Assembly (NCBI RefSeq): GCF_000758725.1
Contig: NZ_CP009428.1
Location: 1,612,001 to 1,676,000, forward strand
Origin: Paenibacillus odorifer
GTDB lineage: Bacteria > Bacillota > Bacilli > Paenibacillales > Paenibacillaceae
Length of the DNA: 64,000 bases
Direction of reading: 5' to 3'
The notes under the pieces were generated by a model. That model made no database searches, was not told the origin of the DNA, and saw only the letters and a program-made list of their open reading frames with translations. Of this stretch, positions 43,294 to 52,943 are shown piece after piece (the stretch's first letter is position 1; every line of letters begins with the position of its first letter). Position numbers and translations under genes: made by a program.

Positions 43294-44592
43294 ATGGAGG
43301 AAACATTGAAGCTGGTTGTCATCGGAGCGGGATCATCGTATACGCCTGAGCTTATTGAAGGCATCATCCTGCATCACCAAGAGCTTCCCATCCGCGAAGT
43401 ATGGCTGGTGGATATTGAGGAGGGAAGGGAGAAGCTGCATACGATTGCAGAACTGAGCAAACGCATGATCGCTGAGTCCGGACTGCCGATTACCGTGGTC
43501 CAGACGTTGGAACGCAGGGAAGCCATTGCCGGAGCGGACTTTGTATGCACGCAAATCCGGGTAGGCATGCTGGAAGCGCGCAAATGGGACGAATTAATTC
43601 CGCTTCAATACAATGTCATCGGCCAGGAGACGACAGGTCCCGGAGGGATGATGAAAGGCCTACGGACCATCCCGGTCATTCTGGATATTTGCAAAGACAT
43701 TGAGGAGCTGGCTCCGGATGCCTGGTTGCTGAATTTTACGAATCCGGCCGGTATGGTGACTGAAGCTGTTCACAAATACTCATCGGTAAAAAGCGTAGGA
43801 TTGTGCAACTCACCGATCGGTTTTCAAAAGTGGCTCTCCGAGTTCTTCGGACTTCCTATGGAGAAGATCTACGCGGAGTTTGTCGGCATCAACCATCTGC
43901 ACTGGGTATCCGATATCGTGATTGACGGTAAAAGCAAGCTGCAGGAGCTCATTGATTACCCGCAGAGCTACAAGGCGAGCAATGTGCCGTTTGATTCCTG
44001 GGACTACCGGTTTCTGAATGCTTTGAAAGCGATTCCCTCTTATTACCTGAGCTATTACTATATGACGGACGCGATGCTTGCGGAACAGAAGGAAGCAGCA
44101 GCAACGACTGGATCGCGCGCTGAGGTAGTGAAGAAGGTGGAGGAAGAGCTGTTTGAACTGTACCGGAACGTAGAGCTGAAGGAAAAGCCCAAGCAGTTGG
44201 AACAGCGCGGCGGAGCCTACTACTCGGAGGCGGCAGTGCTGCTGATGCGCTCCATTTATAATGATTCCCGCGATATCCAGACGTTGAATGTAAGGAATAA
44301 CGGAATTATTGACTTCTTGCCGGACGATGCCTCCATTGAGGTGAATTGTATGGTCACCAAGCAAGGTCCGCTGCCGATTCCGCTGCGCATAATTCCTCAG
44401 CCCGTAAAAGGCTTGCTGGCTGCAGTCAAACAATACGAGAGCCTCACCATCGAAGCGGCTGTGCACGGAGACCGGGATATAGCCCTGCAGGCTATGGTTC
44501 ATCATCCGCTCGTGCCTTCGGTCACCGTAGCTGAACAACTGCTGGATGAAATGCTGGAGAAGAACAAATCGTTGTTGCCGTTGTTTCACTAG
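43294..44592 (+). CDS. GH4-family glycosidase (6-phospho-glycosidase-like), 432 aa
   Basis: NAD+ and Mn2+ dependent glycosidase using a redox mechanism. Rossmann start LKLVVIGAGSSYTPELIEGI; substrate/NAD loop IGQETTGPGGMMKGLRTIPV; metal-binding Cys in LCNSPIGF and His in GINHLHW. It contains the NFTNPAGMVTEAV motif of the family. Start ATG 43294 has AAGGAAGGG upstream; the earlier ATG 43267 precedes that signal. The CNSPIGF form suggests a 6-phospho-beta-glucosidase-like branch, but specificity is not certain. Confidence 0.9.
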   Translation: MEETLKLVVIGAGSSYTPELIEGIILHHQELPIREVWLVDIEEGREKLHTIAELSKRMIAESGLPITVVQTLERREAIAGADFVCTQIRVGMLEARKWDELIPLQYNVIGQETTGPGGMMKGLRTIPVILDICKDIEELAPDAWLLNFTNPAGMVTEAVHKYSSVKSVGLCNSPIGFQKWLSEFFGLPMEKIYAEFVGINHLHWVSDIVIDGKSKLQELIDYPQSYKASNVPFDSWDYRFLNALKAIPSYYLSYYYMTDAMLAEQKEAAATTGSRAEVVKKVEEELFELYRNVELKEKPKQLEQRGGAYYSEAAVLLMRSIYNDSRDIQTLNVRNNGIIDFLPDDASIEVNCMVTKQGPLPIPLRIIPQPVKGLLAAVKQYESLTIEAAVHGDRDIALQAMVHHPLVPSVTVAEQLLDEMLEKNKSLLPLFH

Positions 44593-44616
44593 AATCGTCC
44601 AGAGGAGGAAAAGCGG

Positions 44617-45543
44617 ATGAACACGGCCGAGAAACCGCGTAGATGGAAGAAATTTATCAGTCAATTGGATTTGCAGTCCATGGTTTGGCCGGGAATTATC
44701 TTTGTATTCATTTTTAGCTACATTCCGATGTATGGCGTGGTTATGGCATTCCAGCAATACGATATTTTTGGCGGCATTATGAAGAGCCCCTGGGTTGGAT
44801 TTATGCATTTCAGAATGTTCTTCGAGGCGCCGGAGTTCTGGAATGTGATGCGAAATACCCTTGTGATCAGCTTGCTTAAATTGATTATCTCTTTTCCTGC
44901 CCCGATTCTTCTTGCGCTGATGCTGAATGAAATCGGGAATATGGGCTTTAAACGTATTATCCAGACCGTCAGTTATTTACCTTATTTCCTGTCCTGGGTT
45001 ATAGTATCCGGTTTTGTATTTTCGCTGTTATCCGTTGACAACGGGACGGTGAACTATGTGCTGGAGCGATTCAATCTGGTAGGGGAACCAGTTAACTTCC
45101 TGGCGTTACCCAAATACTTCTGGTCGATTCTAGTAAGCGTAAATGTGTGGAAAGAGGTCGGATTCGGGAGCATTGTCTACCTGGCCGCGATTGCAGGCAT
45201 TGATCCAACCCTATATGAGGCCGCTTCTATAGATGGAGCAAGCCGGTTTAAGCAAATTCACTTGATTACACTCCCCAGCATTACCCCCATTATCATCATC
45301 TTTATGATTCTTGCCATCGGCAGTCTGCTCAGTGCGGGCTTCGAGGACATTTTGCTGCTGGCAACCAATCCAATTCTGCGACCCTACTCCGATGTTATCG
45401 ACACCTATGTGTACCGTGTTGGGATTTTAAATGCCAGATTCTCTTATGCGACAGCGGTAGGGCTATTCAAGGCGGTGATCAGTGTCATTCTGCTAGTGAC
45501 GGCCAACAAAATCGCTCGCCGGGCAGATGTTAGTCTCTGGTAG
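44617..45543 (+). CDS. LplB-type ABC transporter permease, 308 aa
   Basis: Six-helix carbohydrate permease with the family signatures IIFVFIFSYIPMYGVVMAFQ, coupling loop YEAASIDGASRFKQIHLITL and end SYATAVGLFKAVISVILLVT. GAGGAGG precedes ATG 44617. It partners with the next permease and the lipoprotein at 46527. Confidence 0.92.
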   Translation: MNTAEKPRRWKKFISQLDLQSMVWPGIIFVFIFSYIPMYGVVMAFQQYDIFGGIMKSPWVGFMHFRMFFEAPEFWNVMRNTLVISLLKLIISFPAPILLALMLNEIGNMGFKRIIQTVSYLPYFLSWVIVSGFVFSLLSVDNGTVNYVLERFNLVGEPVNFLALPKYFWSILVSVNVWKEVGFGSIVYLAAIAGIDPTLYEAASIDGASRFKQIHLITLPSITPIIIIFMILAIGSLLSAGFEDILLLATNPILRPYSDVIDTYVYRVGILNARFSYATAVGLFKAVISVILLVTANKIARRADVSLW

Positions 45544-45602
45544 TACTACTACTCATAGCGAATGCTTCCGATGCTCCATAAACCTTTTAGGAGGGGTGAA
45601 CA

Positions 45603-46493
45603 ATGAGACTAAGCCTAGGCGACAAAATCATGCAGCGGAGTATGTATATCCTTTTGACGCTGCTGGCGTTACTCATGCTATACCCGTTTTGGAATGCGCT
45701 GGTCATTTCCTTTAATCTAGGGAGCGATACGGCGCTCGGTGGTGTAACCTTGTTACCGAGAGCTTTTACTCTGGAAAATTATTATATTGTGTTTCAGGAT
45801 CAACGCCTGCTGAATTCTTTTCTGATCACCATTCTTAGAACGTTATGCGGCACGGCATTGTCTGTCTTTTTCACGGCACTGTTAGCCTACGGAATGTCCA
45901 AGAAGACATTGCTATTTCGAAAACAATATATGGTGTTCTTCATGATTACGATGTTCTTCAGTGGAGGGCTCATCCCTAGTTATTTACTAGTTCGCTCTTT
46001 GGGTATGCTGGACACCTTTTGGGTGCTGATTATCCCCGGCATCATCAGTGTCTGGAACATGATTGTCATCCGCACCTTCTTCCACGCTCTGCCGGAGGGG
46101 TTGGAGGAATCGGCCAAAATCGACGGCAGCAGCAACTACGGCATTTTTTTCCGAATCGTCATTCCCGTCTCCGGTCCGGTGCTGGCCACGATTGCCTTAT
46201 TCACCGCAGTAGGTTACTGGAATGACTGGTTTACGGGAGCGATCTATATTACAAAGGATCACTTGCTTCCTATACAGACCCTGCTGCGCCAGATTATGAA
46301 CTCCAACATCATGACCCAAATAGGCTCATCGAATGCTATCGCGCTGGATCATATGAACCGAAATCGGACGATTACCACGAAGTCACTGACTATGGCTACG
46401 ATGATGATCGCTACCATTCCAATTATCCTGACGTATCCTTTTCTCCAAAAGTACTTTGTTAAGGGCGTAATGATCGGTTCGATGAAAGAATAG
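45603..46493 (+). CDS. YtcP-type ABC transporter permease, 296 aa
   Basis: Six helices. Opens with GDKIMQRSMYILLTLLALLM; coupling loop LEESAKIDGSSNYGIFFRIV; ends FLQKYFVKGVMIGSMKE, the family hallmark. AGGAGGGG precedes ATG 45603. Confidence 0.92.
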   Translation: MRLSLGDKIMQRSMYILLTLLALLMLYPFWNALVISFNLGSDTALGGVTLLPRAFTLENYYIVFQDQRLLNSFLITILRTLCGTALSVFFTALLAYGMSKKTLLFRKQYMVFFMITMFFSGGLIPSYLLVRSLGMLDTFWVLIIPGIISVWNMIVIRTFFHALPEGLEESAKIDGSSNYGIFFRIVIPVSGPVLATIALFTAVGYWNDWFTGAIYITKDHLLPIQTLLRQIMNSNIMTQIGSSNAIALDHMNRNRTITTKSLTMATMMIATIPIILTYPFLQKYFVKGVMIGSMKE

Positions 46494-46526
46494 CAGTCTC
46501 CATATTATGTAGAAAGAAGGGAAAAG

Positions 46527-48173
46527 ATGCGCAATCGTATGAAATGGGTATCTCTTTTGCTGACTTCACTGGTGCTTCTTCTCGCTGCCTGTAGCGGAGG
46601 AGGAAATTCTAACACTTCACCAACCACAAGCGAGAAAAATCTGAATACTGAGGCCGCCACAGATGACGGCAGCGGGATCAAGCCCGTCACCTTCAGCTTC
46701 TATGGAAACTATGACTGGCTTACGACATCACCATGGGGGGATAATGAGGCGACAAAATGGATTCAGGAGAACCGTAAGGTTACTGTTGAACCCATACAAT
46801 CCGGAGGAGCGGCCGGAGAAAAGCTCAACACGATGATCGTCGGCGGTGATTTACCGGATGTCATTTTTACTGACCGGGGATCGTCAGTGGAACGGCTGGT
46901 GCAGGCAGGACAACTCGTTGCGCTGGATGATTACTATGAGAAGTATCCGAACTTCAAGAAATATGTGAAGGAATCCACCCTGAATTTGCTCCGTTCAGAA
47001 GACGGGAAAATCTATCAAATTCCGAACTGGTATACATCCGGGCAATTCGGCAACGGCGGATGGATGGTGAATAAAGATATTTATAACGAACTCGGCAGAC
47101 CGTTGCTGGAGACCTTTGATGATTTGTATCAATATTTGCTTAAGGTGCAAGAAAAGTATCCGGATGTAGTACCTCTGGAGGTTGGGGAGAAGGGGGCAGG
47201 TCTGGAAATTATGTATGGTGGTTTTAAGGAGAACTCCACCAGTAAGTTCATTTCACTCATGGGATATCCGGATGGCGACAAGCTGTCATCTATCTTGGAC
47301 GATCCCGCTTACGAGGAGATGGTGCTGTATATTAATAAGCTGTATCGTGAACGGCTGATTACGCAGGATGCTCTGCAGCAAACCCAGGATGCGGTCAAAG
47401 AAAAGGTCAATACCAACCGGGTAGCAGTCATGGTCGAATCCAATATCACTACGTATGGAGCCGAGGGACACCGGGCACTGACAGCGAATAATCCGGACAG
47501 CGGTTATGAGATTATATGGCCGATTCATAAAGCCGGTCTAGACAAAACACAAGTGTTTGTAAGCGGCTTTGAGACGCTGGGTTGGAACGTTAATGTCATT
47601 ACGAAAAAGGCCAAGGATCCAGAGGCCATCTTCGCTTATTTTGACTGGATTACGGGTCCGGAGGGACAGAAGGTGCTTTTCTTCGGTCCTAAAGGCTTGT
47701 ACTGGGATGAAGAGGATGCGGACGGAGCGCCAATCCCGAACGAGAAATACAAGACGACTCCTGCTAACGAGCGCACGGAAACGATGCGGAAATTCGAGGA
47801 CTTTAACTGGGCGGGAAATACAACCTTTATTGATACGGCGAAAATGAGCCTCGAGGCGCTGCTTTCCGCGAACCAGAAATCCTGGGAGACCGTGGCGCAG
47901 TCCACGGTGACCTGGAAAACCGCGTTGGATATCACGGAGTTTGTAAATACCGATCCGATTCCGGATACGGAAATCGGCATCATCGCACAGAATATCGGGG
48001 ATATTTATACCCTTGCTTACGCCCAGATGGTTCAGGCGAAGTCGGATGAAGCGGTGCTGTCGGCGCTGGAGACAGCTAAAAAGAACACCGAAAAAGCGGG
48101 GCTGGCTAAGCTGCTTGAATTCAGAACCGAAAAATGGCAGGAAAATGTTAAGAAAATCAACGCGACGAAATAA
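46527..48173 (+). CDS. Large substrate-binding lipoprotein of the GH4 operon, 548 aa
   Basis: Lipobox LLLAAC with Cys22, then a Ser/Thr/Asn-rich linker and a large solute-binding domain (VTFSFYGNYDWLTTSPWGDN, LNTMIVGGDLPDVIFTDRGS, EDGKIYQIPNWYTSG, FAYFDWITGPEGQKVLFFGP). It feeds the LplB/YtcP-type pair just upstream. The ligand is probably the glycoside processed by the kinase and GH4 enzyme. Confidence 0.9.
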   Translation: MRNRMKWVSLLLTSLVLLLAACSGGGNSNTSPTTSEKNLNTEAATDDGSGIKPVTFSFYGNYDWLTTSPWGDNEATKWIQENRKVTVEPIQSGGAAGEKLNTMIVGGDLPDVIFTDRGSSVERLVQAGQLVALDDYYEKYPNFKKYVKESTLNLLRSEDGKIYQIPNWYTSGQFGNGGWMVNKDIYNELGRPLLETFDDLYQYLLKVQEKYPDVVPLEVGEKGAGLEIMYGGFKENSTSKFISLMGYPDGDKLSSILDDPAYEEMVLYINKLYRERLITQDALQQTQDAVKEKVNTNRVAVMVESNITTYGAEGHRALTANNPDSGYEIIWPIHKAGLDKTQVFVSGFETLGWNVNVITKKAKDPEAIFAYFDWITGPEGQKVLFFGPKGLYWDEEDADGAPIPNEKYKTTPANERTETMRKFEDFNWAGNTTFIDTAKMSLEALLSANQKSWETVAQSTVTWKTALDITEFVNTDPIPDTEIGIIAQNIGDIYTLAYAQMVQAKSDEAVLSALETAKKNTEKAGLAKLLEFRTEKWQENVKKINATK

Positions 48174-48211
48174 GACTATTTATAAAATCTTATACTAGTG
48201 GAGGCGAGATT

Positions 48212-49942
48212 ATGGCATTTGCGTTGAGTTCGAGGTTCATAGCACTGTTAAGCATCGTGTTGGTTTCTTCGATAGCCGGTGGTTCCGTTCCTGTTATGGC
48301 CGAGGAGAGTAACCCCCCTTTCGAAACGGAAGTTATTGTACGGACCGTAAACCAGTTTAAGAACATGACGGATGTCCAGAATTTCATCGCGATGTCTACA
48401 AGCTATGGCGTCGATGTTATTAGCATGAACGTGAAGCAGGATGAAGATGATGAGGTTCCGTCTGGAAGTGTATTTTATCAGAGTGATATCGCACCAATTG
48501 CCCAAGGCTACCAGAATTTCGACGCCCTGCAGGCTGTCATTACGGCAGCCCATGCTGCAGGAATCAAGGTTCATGCCTGGATTCCGCAGTTCCATGATCA
48601 GCAGGCCTTCCTGGAGCACGATGAATGGCAGATGCAGGCGCTGGTTGACGGGGTTCAGACTCCGTTTACAGGTTCTAACGGCAACGAATACTTCGTCAAT
48701 CCGATTCACCATGAAGTGCAGCAGTATGAGCGTTCCATTATTCAGGAAGTGATCGAGAATTATGATGTGGATGGCGTTGTGCTGGATTGGATCCGCTTCG
48801 ACAATTACAACATGGACGTCAGTGATTACACGGTTACGAAGTATCAGGCGCAGTTCGGGTATTCACCGCTCAGCATTGACTTCGAGACGGATTCTCCTCA
48901 GAGAGAGCAGTGGAATGAATGGAGGACCGATCAAATTGGACAGTATGTGGGCGATATCCGTCAGGATATCACCCAGTCCTCGAAGCCGGATGTGCAGCTC
49001 GGCGTGTATATTTTGCCGCCAGAATTCATTGAAGTTGGGCAGAATGTAGCCAAATTCAAGGATGATATCGACTTTGTTGCACCAATGGCGTACTTTGATG
49101 ACTGGGAGTTCAACAGTGATTGGGTATACAGCACTTCCTACGGCATCCTGAAGGATACGAGCGACCGGATTAGCGGCAGTGACGTGGAAATTGTTGCGAC
49201 GCTGGATAATGACTGGACAGATGATCAATATCAGGAGATTTACAAGGGAATCCGCGAGAATTATCCAGGTGTGAAGCGTCTGTCGTTCTTTGCTTACGGG
49301 GCCTGGCCAGAAGATGAGCTAGCCAATATCAAAGAACGTGAAACCTGGCCTACGACAGGCTGGACGCCTCCGGTAGAACAAGACTATCCGGCTCAATTAC
49401 CAACAGGATGGAAGGCGCGGAATATCGGTTCCATGCCGGGGAACGTTACCTACAATTCTTCCAATAAGCAATTTACACTCAGCAGCAGCTCTACGGATAT
49501 TTGGGGAAATGGAGATCAACTAAATTATATATACCAATCCGTGCGAGGCAATGCGGAGATTATTGTTAAAGTGCAGTCCACTAGCCGATTGGACGGCTGG
49601 GCCAAGGCCGGCATTATGATTCGGGAGTCGCTGGGTCATAATTCGAAGCATGCAGATATGATGCTTACCCCCGAAAATGGGGCAACCTTCCAGTATCGTG
49701 CAGAGACTGCCGGCAATATGGTTGATCAGACTGCGGCTGCCTCGGCTCCAAGATGGCTAAAGCTGACCCGAAGTGGAAATACCTTCAAAGGGGCTATTTC
49801 GACGAACGGGAATAACTGGCAAACGGTCGGAACTGTTCAGATTCCGATGAACCGCAAGGTGTATATTGGCATAGCACTTAGCAATCCTGGGGATGACTCG
49901 AGGAATAAGGCTGTGTTTGGAAATGTGAAGATTACGGATTAA
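48212..49942 (+). CDS. Secreted glycoside-hydrolase-like protein (GHL10/COG1649-like), 576 aa
   Basis: Signal peptide (ALSSRFIALLSIVLVSSIAG, cleavage near VMAEE). A TIM-barrel-like domain of the family 10 glycosyl-hydrolase-like group (about 35-390) has AHAAGIKVHAWIPQF, IENYDVDGVVLDWIRFDNYN and VAPMAYFDDW; the Asp in VVLDW is a candidate catalytic residue. The C-terminal about 175 residues (IIVKVQSTSRLDGWAKAGIM, RYIG-like sandwich) resemble a DUF1349/concanavalin-like module. GGAGG precedes ATG 48212. Last gene of the operon, it may release the oligosaccharide imported by the ABC system. The exact family is tentative. Confidence 0.7.
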   Translation: MAFALSSRFIALLSIVLVSSIAGGSVPVMAEESNPPFETEVIVRTVNQFKNMTDVQNFIAMSTSYGVDVISMNVKQDEDDEVPSGSVFYQSDIAPIAQGYQNFDALQAVITAAHAAGIKVHAWIPQFHDQQAFLEHDEWQMQALVDGVQTPFTGSNGNEYFVNPIHHEVQQYERSIIQEVIENYDVDGVVLDWIRFDNYNMDVSDYTVTKYQAQFGYSPLSIDFETDSPQREQWNEWRTDQIGQYVGDIRQDITQSSKPDVQLGVYILPPEFIEVGQNVAKFKDDIDFVAPMAYFDDWEFNSDWVYSTSYGILKDTSDRISGSDVEIVATLDNDWTDDQYQEIYKGIRENYPGVKRLSFFAYGAWPEDELANIKERETWPTTGWTPPVEQDYPAQLPTGWKARNIGSMPGNVTYNSSNKQFTLSSSSTDIWGNGDQLNYIYQSVRGNAEIIVKVQSTSRLDGWAKAGIMIRESLGHNSKHADMMLTPENGATFQYRAETAGNMVDQTAAASAPRWLKLTRSGNTFKGAISTNGNNWQTVGTVQIPMNRKVYIGIALSNPGDDSRNKAVFGNVKITD

Positions 49943-49994
49943 GCTTAATACAAGGGCACCGGTTCTTATTTATCCGGGGGAGTTTTCGTTTATC

Positions 49995-50028
49995 AGGTTA
50001 ACCAGAAATATCTGGTTAACCTTTTTTA
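49995..50028 (+). terminator. Terminator of the GH4 operon
   Basis: Perfect 12-bp stem AGGTTAACCAGA / TCTGGTTAACCT with AATA loop followed by TTTTTT. Confidence 0.9.
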
Positions 50029-50207
50029 TTTCGGTATAAGGTGATGGTGGGGGATATATCCAATTGAAATCTGAAATGAATTTAAAGCTGCTAAATCCGG
50101 TGGTATATTTAATGCAGCTAATTCTATAATATAGCTAATTCTATAATGCAGTTTAGCTTATTAATAATAGTCTTTGAGAATAACTTATACAGAATAGGAG
50201 AGATACG

Positions 50208-51491
50208 ATGAGCGAGCGTATACCCTGCCAAACCTCAGGCTGCAAGGGAAGCATACTTCCTGCAACTGCTTTAAAGACAGGTGGAATCTGCATGCCCTGT
50301 CATCAGAGGAAGCTTGCGCTGGAGGAAAAGGCTTATATTGAACAAAATCGAAAAGACATTGATTTGTACGCAGGTGTGAATGATCCGGTTGAAATTCTTA
50401 AAATCATGCACAAACCGCGGAGATTGAGCCCGCTTGAACACGTAATTCCCTATCACAAAACCGCGCAAGAGTTATATCGTCAACTGACTGAAAGCGAAAG
50501 GGAGCGATTGGAAACCTACGCCATTGAATTGATGGAAGAAGATGATTTTGACCAGGCTGAAACCATTTTACTGTCGCTTATATGTTTTTCAAGTGCATAC
50601 ATTGAACGGGGGCTGGAGGCTTTTTTTCTTAACGGGAAGTATTATCCCGGCATTCTCTATAAAGAAGCGGGTCAGGAGATCCGTGATAAGATCATTCATC
50701 AGTTAGAGCATGACTCGGAAAACCGTAATCATTTGCTGCTTGCAATGGCCTGGATTGGTGATGAAGAGGTTGTTCGGCAGTTCGAGACATGGCGGCAGCA
50801 TCCGCCTCGATGGACATCGGAGTTAAATGTGTCTCCGGAAAGCTATGCTCACGAAGCAGGATGGGAATTAGATCCCGACGGTGGGAAAAGGCTGCTTTTT
50901 TACCCCGAGAGTTATCATTTTGAAGTAAACAGGGACGGAAAAAATGGGATGGATCGGGATCATACGGCGGTAGCGGCGCTACAGGCGGGTGAGCATTCCT
51001 GCCCTTGGTGTGGCGGTAAGTTGACAGTGCTGTTTGATTACGATTTGCAGAATCCACTGGTTCAATTTATGAAGCTTTCCGGCCAGCGGTTAAGGATTGC
51101 AGCTTGCATGCATTGTAATTGTTATGGCACCGTGTTTATGAAAGCGGAGCTGGATGGCCAATATTCGTGGAGTGAATATAATACCGTTCCTGATTTTTTG
51201 CCTGCAAATGAAGACAGGGAAGAAATAGCATGGCATGCCATGCAGCTATCGGAACGACAGATGGGAACCTATGAAAATTCATATTGGATGCTTGAGGCGC
51301 CTGCGTCGCAGATTGGAGGACATCCGGCTTGGATTCAGGATGCGGAATATCCTGTGTGCCCTTGCTGTTCGAAGACGATGAAGTTTATTGCCCAAATGGA
51401 CATGGAACAGGCCGAGGACAGCGAGGGGATTTATTATGCATTTTTGTGTGAGGGTTGCCTGCAGGTAGCTGTGAATTACCAGCAGACGTAA
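50208..51491 (+). CDS. Hypothetical zinc-ribbon protein, 427 aa
   Basis: Three cysteine clusters suggest zinc ribbons: CQTSGCKGS with CMPCHQRK at the N-terminus, CPWCGGKL with CMHCNCYG in the middle, and CPCCSKTMKF with CEGCLQV at the C-terminus. The C-terminal part (IGGHPAWIQDAEYPVCPCCS, MKFIAQMD, YYAFLCEGC) resembles the DUF1963/PDCD2-like pattern. No signal peptide. The middle is helical with HEAT-like features (LLLAMAWIGDEEVVRQFETW). Function not known. It stands alone between two terminators; GGAGAG precedes ATG 50208. Confidence 0.75.
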   Translation: MSERIPCQTSGCKGSILPATALKTGGICMPCHQRKLALEEKAYIEQNRKDIDLYAGVNDPVEILKIMHKPRRLSPLEHVIPYHKTAQELYRQLTESERERLETYAIELMEEDDFDQAETILLSLICFSSAYIERGLEAFFLNGKYYPGILYKEAGQEIRDKIIHQLEHDSENRNHLLLAMAWIGDEEVVRQFETWRQHPPRWTSELNVSPESYAHEAGWELDPDGGKRLLFYPESYHFEVNRDGKNGMDRDHTAVAALQAGEHSCPWCGGKLTVLFDYDLQNPLVQFMKLSGQRLRIAACMHCNCYGTVFMKAELDGQYSWSEYNTVPDFLPANEDREEIAWHAMQLSERQMGTYENSYWMLEAPASQIGGHPAWIQDAEYPVCPCCSKTMKFIAQMDMEQAEDSEGIYYAFLCEGCLQVAVNYQQT

Positions 51492-51540
51492 ATCAACTTA
51501 TTTCTGGTTAGCGTAGATTGGAACTTCAGACTTAAAAAGA

Positions 51541-51578
51541 AAAATGCTGCCTTAGACAACTAAGGACGGCATTTTTTT
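51541..51578 (+). terminator. Terminator of the zinc-ribbon gene
   Basis: AAATGC...CCTTAG-ACAA-CTAAGG...GCATTT with a small internal mismatch, followed by TTTT. Confidence 0.8.
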
Positions 51579-51608
51579 ATTTTGTATAAACATGATGATC
51601 AAAGTACC

Positions 51609-51637
51609 TTGACTGTCACAGTAGTATGATATACAAT
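51609..51637 (+). promoter_or_regulatory. SigA-type promoter of the PadR/ABC-exporter operon
   Basis: TTGACT (51609-51614), a 17-nt spacer, TACAAT (51632-51637), about 20 bp before the start codon. The spacer contains GTATGATATAC, a possible regulator half-site pair. Confidence 0.65.
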
Positions 51638-51656
51638 GCGATTATGAGGTGATGAA

Positions 51657-51986
51657 ATGAGTGAGAACAAAATCACATCCGATCTGCTGCGAGGACATAC
51701 CGATACGATGGTATTGCGGCTCTTGTCCGAAGCCGATCGTTATGGATATGAAATCGTCAAATTGATTGCTGAGCGTTCCGGAGGCGAGTATGAATTAAAA
51801 GAAGCTACGATGTACTCCAGCGTCCGGCGGCTTGAGGCAGACGGTGACATTGAATGGTATTGGGGGGATGAGTCTCAGGGGGGACGACGGAAGTATTTTC
51901 GGATTACCGAGAAGGGGAAAGCTGTTTACGCCAATAACAAGACTAATTGGGAGTATGCAAAGCGTGTGCTTGAAAACTTATTATAA
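51657..51986 (+). CDS. PadR-family transcriptional regulator, 109 aa
   Basis: Winged helix-turn-helix of the PadR type: SDLLRGHTDTMVLRLLSEAD, YGYEIVKLIAER, KEATMYSSVRRLEADGDIEW, GGRRKYFRITEKG. It is a short form with only a brief C-terminal dimerisation helix. First gene of an operon with a pentapeptide-repeat protein and an ABC-2 exporter, so it probably represses its own operon and responds to the exported compound, as LmrR/PadR relatives do. Confidence 0.9.
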   Translation: MSENKITSDLLRGHTDTMVLRLLSEADRYGYEIVKLIAERSGGEYELKEATMYSSVRRLEADGDIEWYWGDESQGGRRKYFRITEKGKAVYANNKTNWEYAKRVLENLL

Positions 51987-52000
51987 GGAGACTTGATAAT

Positions 52001-52867
52001 ATGAATGAGAAATTAAACATGTATTTAAATGGCGTATTCGCACCCTATGACGGGATAAAAAGCGTTGCTGAATTAAAGAGTGACCTCCTTTCCGATTTGC
52101 AGGAGCGGTTCAGTGAACTCAAGGCTGAAGGCAAGGATGATGAAACGGCGTTTAAGATGACGATAGACAGCATCGGCGACATTGAACAGACGGTGCAGGA
52201 GGTTGCCAATCTCTCCCGTTCACTTGAGCGGCAGGTGGTGACGAGCTTTAGGGCGAGCAACTTATCGAAGAGCGATTTTGCAGGCGTTACCGCCCATAAA
52301 GGGGATTTTAAAGTGAGCGCGTTGCGGGGTTCCGATTTTACAGGCGCTGACTTGACTGGCAGTTCTTTCGCGGGCAGTGACGTAGGCGAGGCCAAGTTCG
52401 ACAGCGCTAATCTCACCGACTGCAATCTGTCCGGCATTGAACTGGCAAATGCGAGCTTTCACAAATCTATTCTTGTTCGCACCAACTTTAGCTCATCAGG
52501 ACTTACAGGGGCGAAATTTATCAGTGCAAGACTGACCGACGTCAAGCTGTGTACGACTGATCTTACGAAAACAATCTTTGAGAGCTGTATCTTTGACGGT
52601 GTGGAATTTAAAACCTCAGATCTGCGGGGATTATGTTTTGACGGCCAGACCTTTATCGGGGTCAAGTTTGAAAAGTCGGCGCTGAACGATATTTCGTTTA
52701 GAGGTGCGACGTTAAAAAATGTGTCATTCCTCTCCGGGTTTTCGTTATCCAAGAAGTTTTATCGTGCAATTAAAACGATCAACTTTGACGGTGCAATGAT
52801 GGATAAGTTGACCTTCGCTGCGCTCAAAGGCATGGAAGCTGATTTGACAAAGGTTACAGTCCTATAA
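52001..52867 (+). CDS. DUF1700-like plus pentapeptide-repeat protein, 288 aa
   Basis: The N-terminal about 70 residues resemble the short HAAS/DUF1700 helical domain common beside PadR regulators (MNEKLNMYLNGVFAPYDGIK onward). The rest is a right-handed beta-helix of pentapeptide repeats (ALRGSDFTGADLTGSSFAGS, SANLTDCNLSG, LTGAKFISARLTDVKL). Such folds can mimic DNA or serve as adaptors. In PadR operons the HAAS domain usually sits on a membrane protein; here it carries a soluble solenoid. Starts 15 bp after the PadR gene, with AAGGAG. Confidence 0.8.
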   Translation: MNEKLNMYLNGVFAPYDGIKSVAELKSDLLSDLQERFSELKAEGKDDETAFKMTIDSIGDIEQTVQEVANLSRSLERQVVTSFRASNLSKSDFAGVTAHKGDFKVSALRGSDFTGADLTGSSFAGSDVGEAKFDSANLTDCNLSGIELANASFHKSILVRTNFSSSGLTGAKFISARLTDVKLCTTDLTKTIFESCIFDGVEFKTSDLRGLCFDGQTFIGVKFEKSALNDISFRGATLKNVSFLSGFSLSKKFYRAIKTINFDGAMMDKLTFAALKGMEADLTKVTVL

Positions 52868-52943
52868 GCCGGAGCTTCCGAAGTGAGTTTTGCGGGGAGA
52901 ATTCCATGAAGATATGCTAACAAAACCTTGAGGAGGGAATGCA

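Noticed and set aside
43810..44808. Long open frame (332 codons) on the minus strand
   Set aside because: It lies opposite the GH4 and permease genes, has a composition unlike a real protein (rich in His, Arg, Gln) and no recognisable motif; it is a shadow of the plus-strand genes.
48248..48712. 154-codon minus-strand frame
   Set aside because: Fully opposite the secreted GH-like gene, with no start signal or family.
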